A DNA stretch of 12,703 nt from Methanosarcina sp. (GTDB taxonomy: Archaea; Halobacteriota; Methanosarcinia; Methanosarcinales; Methanosarcinaceae), in assembly GCA_003157235.1 (NCBI GenBank), contig PMJC01000318.1, positions 1 to 12,703 of the forward strand, written 5' to 3'. Made by a program: the position numbers and the translations under genes. Below the pieces are notes generated by a model. The model saw only the letters and a program-made list of their open reading frames with translations, did no database searches and was not told the DNA's origin. Shown here one piece after another: positions 7,657 to 12,703 of the stretch. Each line of letters starts with the position of its first letter. Position 1 is the first letter of the stretch.

Positions 7657-7741
7657 GGATTTCGATAAACTCCTAAATTTCGTTACATGTTTATATCGAG
7701 TATCTAAATGGCCCATGAATTCAAAGAGTTATTAAAATACC
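7657..7741 (+). repeat. Interspersed inverted-repeat element, copy C
   Basis: The left end ggatttcgataaactcc (7657-7673) is identical to the left end of copy A. The right end gagttattaaaatacc is a degenerate form of gagtttatcgaaatcc at the expected distance. The internal ttatatcgagt followed by ggccca resembles copy B. It occupies much of the intergenic region upstream of the 7791 gene and contains that gene's best TATA candidate. Confidence 0.58.
7689..7697 (+). promoter_or_regulatory. Candidate TATA box for the 7791 glycosyltransferase, inside repeat copy C
   Basis: gtttatatc resembles an archaeal TATA box. Transcription would begin near 7718 with a leader of about 70 bases. Because it sits inside the element, the element may supply the promoter; this is inference. 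Confidence 0.3.
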
Positions 7742-7790
7742 CCACAAAATGATGGGATAAAACTAATTAACTACTTTTGTCATTCTGGTA

Positions 7791-8987
7791 ATGGAAATTA
7801 TGTTCAAAAAAGTGAATAATATTTTTTTAGTTTTTTACGGATCCTTCAATATTAAATCAGGTTCAAATATACATATACTTGAGCTCCTCAAGAATTTAAA
7901 AATATATACTAATATAGTTCTTTTCGCTCCTGATCCAAAGGGTGAAAATCATGCTATTTCCGGAATAAAATACGTACCTGTAATAAACAATAAGTATCTC
8001 ATACAGCCATCTTACGAAATCATGCTCTCATTTTATCTTCTTTATTCGTGTATCAAAAATAGGCCTGATATACTTTATCTCCGCCAGAATTCTTTCCCGT
8101 TCTTGCCCATGTTCATATGTAAAATTTTGAAAATTCCTTTAGTTGTGGAAGTCAACGGACTAGTTCTAGATGAGTTAGAAGTAAACACGAATTCCAAATC
8201 ATTTGCATACAAGGTTTTTTCTTATCTTGCACTCCATTCCGAAAAACTCAATTACAAGTATTGTGACAGAATAGTTTCTGTTACAGATAAACTCAGAGAT
8301 GAAATTGTTAGACTGTACTCTATACCTCAGGATAAGATTTTTGTTATCAATAATGGTGCAAATACCGATTTATTCAAGCCTATGGACCAAGAACAAGTAA
8401 AGAAAGAACTTGGGTTAGAAAATTCAAAAAAATACATATGCTTTGTCGGGCACCTTGCAGCCTGGCAGGGTGTTGAGTTCCTGATTTATGCATCTCCTTT
8501 AATTCTAGAAAAGCATCCTGAAGTTCGTTTTTTAGTTGTTGGGGATGGGGTTATGAAAAATAAATTACTAAAAATAACTTCCGAATTACGGCTTTCTGAT
8601 AAGTTCATCTTCACTGGGAGGGTTCCTTACGAAAGTGTTCCTCTATACATAAATGCGTCTGAGATCTGTGTTGCTCCTTTTATTAAAAGAAGGAACTCGA
8701 AAATAGGGCTTTCAGCCTTGAAAACATACGAATATCTTGCCTGTGGAAAGCCGATGGTAGCAAGTAGTATTCCAGGTGTTAAAGATTTAATTGAATTTTC
8801 TGGAGGAGGAATCACTGTGAATCCAGAAAATCCTGGGGAACTTGCAACCGTCATATTAGGATTAATTTCCGATGAGAGTACGCGGGCTATCTTGGGAGAA
8901 AAAGGTCGCAAATATGTCGTTGAGAATCACAGTTGGAATGGTGTTGCTAGAAAGATTTTGGAGGTTTGCAACGATATTATTCCATAA
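7791..8987 (+). CDS. GT4 family glycosyltransferase (intact)
   Basis: A complete 398-residue GT-B fold glycosyltransferase of family GT4, probably acting at the cytoplasmic face of the membrane in surface glycan assembly. After the start, NIFLVFYGSFNIKSGSNIHI is the first strand plus glycine-rich loop; NRPDILYLRQNSFPFLP (90-106) and PLVVEVNGL (116-124) belong to the acceptor domain. The donor domain shows IFVINNGANTDLFKP (183-197), FVGHLAAWQGVEFLI (218-232), LVVGDGVMKNKLL and GLSALKTYEYLACGKPMVAS (306-325). The second acid of EX7E is E314; the position of the first is Gly, as in GT4 subgroups with an S-x-L-K-x-x-E-Y motif. Start choice is uncertain: ATG 7791 and ATG 7800 are both possible and neither has a strong ribosome binding site. 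It is only distantly similar to the other two GT4 genes here, so it is not a recent duplicate. Interspersed elements lie on both sides. Confidence 0.93.
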   Translation: MEIMFKKVNNIFLVFYGSFNIKSGSNIHILELLKNLKIYTNIVLFAPDPKGENHAISGIKYVPVINNKYLIQPSYEIMLSFYLLYSCIKNRPDILYLRQNSFPFLPMFICKILKIPLVVEVNGLVLDELEVNTNSKSFAYKVFSYLALHSEKLNYKYCDRIVSVTDKLRDEIVRLYSIPQDKIFVINNGANTDLFKPMDQEQVKKELGLENSKKYICFVGHLAAWQGVEFLIYASPLILEKHPEVRFLVVGDGVMKNKLLKITSELRLSDKFIFTGRVPYESVPLYINASEICVAPFIKRRNSKIGLSALKTYEYLACGKPMVASSIPGVKDLIEFSGGGITVNPENPGELATVILGLISDESTRAILGEKGRKYVVENHSWNGVARKILEVCNDIIP

Positions 8988-8998
8988 TATTCTTATGG
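8982..8998 (+). terminator. Small hairpin overlapping the stop codon of the 7791 gene
   Basis: ccataa and ttatgg form a perfect 6-bp stem around a 5-base loop, starting within the last codons. No T-run follows, so a terminator role is doubtful. Confidence 0.2.
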
Positions 8999-9838
8999 TA
9001 CTATAGTATGTGAAGGAAAATAGTAAAATTATAGAGAATTTCGATAGACTTCTAAATTTCTTCATGTGCATCTGAATGGTGTATAAATTACTTTTGGTGA
9101 TCAGAGTTTTATCGAGATTTGCTTATTTTTGAAACCAGGCTTCAATTAAGTGATAAAATATAGATATTCAACTTCTATTTCAGTTTTTCTACCGAAATAG
9201 AGACGTATTATACCTTTAATTTTTGCTAGTGGTATAAAGGAAGAAGTATGAGTGAAAAACTTGTCCATTTTTTAGCCTGGCCAAGTATTGCATCTTTTGC
9301 ATAAAATTGATCTTTTTTCCTGTAATAAGGATTATTGGATTAATCAACAGATAAATCATAGCTTTTATTTATTTTTCGAATTATTATTTGTCTTGAATAA
9401 GAATAGTTTCCTTCGATTGGACAATTTCTTCAATGTTTAAAATGTTTAGTTTTTTTAAGCTTGTTGCGCATGGGTATTTTGTGCGCTGCATATTTACATA
9501 TTATAAGTATAAGTCTTTTGAGACGAAGTGAACTTAATTTTTGTTTACTGATATTCTCCCAACGGTACAAAAAATGTCCTCACTGTAAGTGAACCCTTGA
9601 TTTTGATATTTGCACAGTCTCTTAGAGGTTGTAAAACAGCATCAATAGATTATGTTGGTTTTGATTCAATTTTGTGATTGCATCCAAAATCATATGATGA
9701 AAACAATATATTTCGATCTTCACATTAAGTATAACTGTATCTGATAGCTTCGGTTATAAGGAAGTGAAAATTTAAGAAATGTTGAATTTTCTTTTAATGT
9801 ATCTTCGAATAGCATCCTGAAAATCAGCTTTAATTCTT
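8988..9838. other. Spacer with one repeat element and coding-like scraps
   Basis: About 850 bases without an intact gene, apart from element copy D at 9036-9120. A tiny frame at 9248-9304 (MSEKLVHFLAWPSIASFA, 18 codons) follows a ggaag purine block; its wording is faintly like the start of a membrane transporter but too short to call. At 9552-9677 one frame stays open for 41 codons and reads YSPNGTKNVLTVSEPLILIF, which is vaguely like archaeal surface-protein repeats. Confidence 0.4.
9036..9120 (+). repeat. Interspersed inverted-repeat element, copy D
   Basis: The left end gaatttcgatagacttct (9036-9053) and right end agagttttatcgagattt (9103-9120) are imperfect inverted repeats about 54 bases apart. 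The internal ggtgtataaat matches copy A on its minus strand, and ctaaatttc after the left end matches copy C. It follows the stop of the 7791 glycosyltransferase by about 50 bases, in the same orientation as copy C. Confidence 0.6.
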
Positions 9839-9853
9839 AAATATATTTATAAG
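9839..9853 (+). promoter_or_regulatory. Candidate promoter of the 58-residue gene
   Basis: aaatatatttataag contains a good archaeal TATA box. A start near 9875 would give a leader of about 90 bases before the ATG at 9966. Confidence 0.4.
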
Positions 9854-9949
9854 AAAAGAGTGAATAGTTACAATTAGACGAAACCTACAGATTTTAAGCT
9901 GGTGTGTGTCCGCAAAACAAATATGTTAATAACCAGGCAATAAAGAAAC

Positions 9950-9955
9950 GGAGGT
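9950..9955 (+). promoter_or_regulatory. Strong ribosome binding site of the 9966 gene
   Basis: GGAGGT, a full match to the archaeal 16S 3' end, lies ten bases ahead of ATG 9966. It is the best ribosome binding site in the window and decides that the short plus-strand frame, not the opposite-strand frame at 9894-10103, is the gene. Confidence 0.75.
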
Positions 9956-9965
9956 AAGGAACTTG

Positions 9966-10142
9966 ATGCAATCCTTTATAGTAGAACATTATCTCAACAA
10001 GGCTGTAGATGTTTACTGTGGCGGGCCGGATGTTTTCAAGGGAACCATTGAAGCTTGTGCTGATAATGTTCTTACTCTCAATAACGAAGGAAAATTTACA
10101 CATGTAGCTATCGATAAAATAATTGCCTTATGGGCTCAATGA
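9966..10142 (+). CDS. Small Sm-like (LSm-type) conserved protein, 58 residues
   Basis: An intact 58-codon gene from ATG 9966 to TGA 10140-10142. It starts MQSFIVEHYLNKAVDVYCGG, continues with a core F-K-G-T-I-E-A-C, then NVLTLNNEGKFTHVAIDKII and ends ALWAQ. This order (V-D-V-Y-x-G-G, F-x-G-x-I/V-E-A, V-L-T-L, then H-V-A-I-D-K-I) matches the five-strand small beta-barrel layout of Sm/LSm-like proteins, including the closing I-D-K-I strand. I recall short proteins of this kind in Methanosarcina genomes (possibly the MM0924-type family), but could not check that. The fold would suggest RNA binding or a small oligomeric ring; the function is inference. A GGAGGT site and a TATA candidate upstream support a standalone transcript. 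GC content is visibly higher than the flanking spacer, which also supports a gene under selection. Both nearest downstream genes are relics. Confidence 0.85.
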   Translation: MQSFIVEHYLNKAVDVYCGGPDVFKGTIEACADNVLTLNNEGKFTHVAIDKIIALWAQ

Positions 10143-10268
10143 ACTCATAAATTTATATTTAATATTTGTGTATCTACCAGGATAGCTGAGATAGAAAAGT
10201 ATCTATTATGCTTTTATAAATTAGGTCGATATTGAGAACTCCTTGAGCGAGTGGATTGGAGCTTTAAT

Positions 10269-10452
10269 TCAATCTCGGAGATCTTGAACTTTTGTCTTTA
10301 AAAACCTGAGCTTTTTCTCCACATTACTTTTGTTTTTGGAGTATTTCATCATCTTTTCAGCATCAATATTGAGGTAATTGCTTGCAAGTATTTAACCTTC
10401 AATGTCATTATTTTCTATTCAGTTTAATTTCTTTATTCATAGCCACTTTTGC
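10269..10452 (-). pseudogene. Possible IS1634-type transposase C-terminal relic
   Basis: The minus strand first reads AKVAMNKEIKLNRK (10452-10411), then after a one-base change NDIEG, a TAA, ILASNYLNIDAEKMMKYSKN and KSNVEKKLRFLKTKVQDLRD, ending in TGA at 10271-10269. The order I-L-A-T/S-N, then an E-rich helix, Y-x-x-K/Q-x-x-V-E-x-x-F/L-R-F-L-K is the conserved C-terminal catalytic region of IS1634/IS4-type transposases, where the Glu of the V-E-K segment is the last acid of the DDE triad. Only about 60 codons remain, with one frame change and one internal stop. I see no terminal repeats. The parent family is suggested by pattern memory and needs a search. Confidence 0.42.
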
Positions 10453-10619
10453 ACTTCACCATAGTGAATGACAAATTTTCATTCTTATTTGATCTTCCTT
10501 TCTACCTTTTTTTTCGTTTTGCAGTTCTGGAAATCTACATAGTTTACAGAAAACTAACATAAAAACTTATAATGTTTATCTAAGATTAATTCTATTAATT
10601 TAGCATAAAGAATTCAAAA

Positions 10620-11194
10620 ATTTTAAAAGATTATTTGAGGAAGTATTAAAGCAGATGGATTGGAATAAGTAACAATCACAACTGCTGAAATTACCCTTCT
10701 ACTATTTCATAGAATGGTATTGATAAGATAATTTAAGGGATCTACTCCAGATGTTACTTACGATTATCTAGATTTTATACTTGTTTATACATACGTCAAA
10801 GCTGGTACGGCCGTTAAATACTCGCCCAGTGCAAGGCAAAAAATCCAAATGGTTTTAAATAAATTCTTTACCTTTGTAAATCATTCTGAGACATAATAAA
10901 GTTGTGGAAATTAAAAAATGGGAAATCCCTGCAGATATCTTGATCCGAGAAAAAATTTGAAAAACTAAGTGATTCATATCTAAGTTCCAGAGATCGAGCT
11001 ATAATTGCTATTTTTTATGAAATTTGTGCTAGAAGAGAAAATTACTACAAGTTCAACTTAAACATGTGACTTTCGACGAGAATGAGGCAATCCTCAATAA
11101 CCTGAAAGAGAATACAGGAAGTTGCAGCTTTAGGTTTGTATTAGCTTCATCTATCTTAAACAGTGAGATGGACTTGCTAATCATTGAGTATTGA
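10620..11194 (+). pseudogene. Archaeal tyrosine recombinase (integrase/XerD-like) relic
   Basis: Several frames read in order as one archaeal integrase. Frame 1: ILKDYLRKY (10620-10646). Frame 2, with internal TAA at 10666 and 10729: KADGLE, VTITTAEITLLLFHRMVLIR, STPDVTYDYLDFILVYTYVK, KYSPSARQKIQMVLNKFFTF, VNHSET (10648-10893). Frame 3: NKVVEIKKWEIPADIL from 10895. Frame 4: SYLSSRDRAIIAIFYEICAR (from 10974). Frame 5: LLQVQLKHVTFDENEAIL through FRFVLASSIL to TGA 11192. The first part is the SAM-like core-binding domain; RDRAIIAIFYE-x-CARRE-x-LLQVQLKHV is the start of the catalytic domain with its first Arg. The later HxxR box and catalytic Tyr are not found downstream, so the gene is truncated as well as frameshifted. 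Family knowledge: such enzymes integrate archaeal viruses, plasmids or genomic islands. Confidence 0.8.
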
Positions 11195-11905
11195 CACCTG
11201 TAATAGATTCAAGTTTAAACGTTAACTCTGCTCTCATAGTAATGTACCTAAAAATCTGTAAATTTTGATTGCCTCTGTATCACTTTATTTAATCACAACA
11301 AACCGAGAGTAGAGTCAATATTTTTACTTACAAAGCTTCTGTCTTATTGTTTTCATTAATGCAGATGTTTAATGTAAATATATGTGTGTTCTCAAAATCA
11401 ACTTCTCACCACCATTTTTTGCACTATCATCCAACTCACAAGCTTAAGTGTATAGTAAAAAGCATTCCTCTTTTACTTCAAACAAATCAGTTCATTTTCC
11501 AGTCCGATTTAATCTTATGTTTGCTAGTTTAAGACTAAATATTGTCTCATTTTCACGATTATAATGTAGATTATCCACTGCTTCAGATGTGCATTCCGAT
11601 CTTATTATCTTAATTAAATAGATATCAGTGGGATTTATTGATTTTACATCAGTGTTTCTCACTATTTTTTTGCATTTGCTGGAATGTAATCGATCGAAAC
11701 TTGTACATTCCTATAAACTCTGGAAGGATAAAGTTCTTAAAAAATAAGGAAGATGCATCGAGCAAAACAAAAAATAAAAACTATTGATTCTTTCATATTT
11801 GTATATATCCAATCATAATATGTTTTATATTCATTATAAACTCAATATAAATTACAAGTTTGAGTTTGAATTGATAAATACTCAAAGTAACTAGAAGATG
11901 GAAAA
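11195..11905. other. AT-rich spacer without an intact gene
   Basis: About 710 bases. A 61-codon plus-strand frame at 11347-11532 contains HHHFLHYHPTHKL, superficially like the HxxR region of a tyrosine recombinase, but without the Arg or the following helix pattern. TATA-like stretches at about 11830-11852 could serve the gene at 11906. A short inverted repeat (actcaa near 11839, ttgagt near 11862) lies just ahead of that gene. Confidence 0.45.
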
Positions 11906-12703
11906 GTGGATGGAGTTTTAAAAGAGCTGAAAAATACCCAATTTATTGATATTATTCTTTATGCTTTCGTAGCCTTCTTTTTTGTCATGAGTTTATTCTC
12001 AATGATTTTCCATGGCTATATTGAAGGCCTGCTTTTTATTCTGGCAGCGATTGTAACAATTCCTCTAGCTACGAATCAATTGAAAAAGAGAATGAATACT
12101 TCAATTCCTGGATTTATGATATTTTTTGTTTTGTTTTGTCTAGCGGTGGTAGCAATTGCCACATTCCCTGCGACCCCTACTGCAATAAATAATAATACAA
12201 ATAATGCCAAGGTAATAACAGCACCTCTGTCAGAAGTTAATGATAGTACAATAGCAGTACCATCTAACCTTACACCAACTCCAGCTTCAACACCAACTCC
12301 GACAACAACACCAATAGAAGCTACAACGCCAACTCCTACACCAATACATGAAACAACAAAATATCAAGATTCTAAATGGTTGACAACGTGTGTATCAGAT
12401 ACGAAACAAGTGGATAATGATATGAAATATCTAACTATTGCTGGAAAGAACTAAGATACTACATCACTTTCTACTTATGCAGGTATTTTGTATACAGATA
12501 GCCAGAAAGCTATAGAAAATAGTGATTTGTGCAATGTATCGCCTGATTTACAAGATACAAAGGCCGAATATCGGTTAGCAATGATACAGGCTAACAAGGT
12601 AGCAATTTATGCTAATTCTGGAATCGGAGAATATAATAATGAAAATTTTGGAGCCGTAAACTCTGACGTTAAACAAGTTATTGAATGTGTTAAGTCCTAC
12701 AAT
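11906..12703 (+). pseudogene. Membrane-anchored extracytoplasmic protein, interrupted by in-frame TAA; runs off the window
   Basis: A surface protein of unknown function. The start is taken as GTG 11906, limited by an in-frame TAA at 11888-11890; the ribosome binding site is weak. Three membrane helices lie at about residues 14-36, 38-56 and 67-88. A Thr/Pro-rich linker (about 123-147, repeats of T-P-T-P) is typical of archaeal surface proteins. The outer domain then starts with KYQDSKWLTTCVSDTKQVDN. A TAA at 12452-12454 ends the frame after residue 182, but the same frame continues for 83 codons to the window edge without another stop. It reads DTTSLSTYAGILYTDSQKAI, then LCNVSPDLQDTKAEYRLAMI and NFGAVNSDVKQVIECVKSYN, a helical alpha-rich domain that clearly belongs to it. 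The likely ancestral codon is Tyr (TAT/TAC). Domain identity is unknown; I recall similar proteins in Methanosarcina but cannot confirm. No envelope gene is adjacent. Confidence 0.75.

Noticed and set aside
8627..8911. Minus-strand frame of 94 codons
   Set aside because: Antisense shadow of the 7791-8987 glycosyltransferase.
9248..9304. 18-codon frame after a purine-rich block, faintly like a transporter start
   Set aside because: Too short and with no supported continuation in nearby frames.
9894..10103. Minus-strand frame of 69 codons
   Set aside because: Antisense to the 58-residue gene, which has a strong binding site and a coherent fold pattern.
11347..11532. Frame with HHHFLHYHPTHKL, considered as the missing C-terminal part of the integrase relic
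   Set aside because: The essential Arg of HxxR is absent and the following residues do not fit; the intervening 200 bases show no integrase sequence.
1..12703. CRISPR array, tRNA or rRNA genes
   Set aside because: No regularly spaced direct repeats of array type and no cloverleaf or rRNA-like conserved blocks were seen; the interspersed elements are too few and too irregularly placed.

Overview
The window looks like a stretch of an AT-rich archaeal genome, most likely a Methanosarcina species. The reasons are archaeal-style TATA elements, long low-GC spacers with many relics, a 58-residue Sm-like protein of a kind I associate with Methanosarcina, an archaeal-type tyrosine recombinase relic, and a membrane protein with a Thr/Pro-rich linker. 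The genus is inferred from style, not from a marker gene.

Layout. 1-392 (minus): the start of a Wzx-type polysaccharide flippase, cut by an in-frame TGA but still readable to the window edge. 393-2018: spacer with short decayed coding scraps, the best being a 55-codon helix-turn-helix fragment at 1266-1433. 2019-3207 (plus): a GT4 glycosyltransferase split by a one-base frame change near 2545, followed by a hairpin terminator at 3304-3344. 3723-4019 (plus): a small Lys/Glu-rich protein of unknown function. 4020-6305: a long spacer holding two copies of an interspersed inverted-repeat element and a decayed reading frame (5720-6100) with a winged-helix-like segment. 6306-7505 (minus) and 7791-8987 (plus): two intact, divergent GT4 glycosyltransferases. 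9966-10142 (plus): the intact 58-residue Sm-like protein. 10269-10452 (minus): a possible IS1634-type transposase relic. 10620-11194 (plus): a tyrosine recombinase relic. 11906 to the end (plus): a membrane-anchored protein with an extracytoplasmic domain, cut by an in-frame TAA but readable to the window edge.

The flippase and three GT4 enzymes indicate a surface or exopolysaccharide locus: the glycosyltransferases would build an oligosaccharide on a lipid carrier at the inner face of the membrane and the flippase would move it outward. Two of these four genes are broken, and transposase and recombinase relics lie nearby, so the locus appears to be decaying or turning over.

The least familiar structure is a family of 82-85 bp elements at 4221-4302, 4705-4787, 7657-7741 and 9036-9120. 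They share 12-15 bp terminal inverted repeats separated by about 55 bp. One copy carries matched base changes in both arms, and two same-orientation copies bracket the 7791-8987 glycosyltransferase. I found no CRISPR array, tRNA or rRNA.
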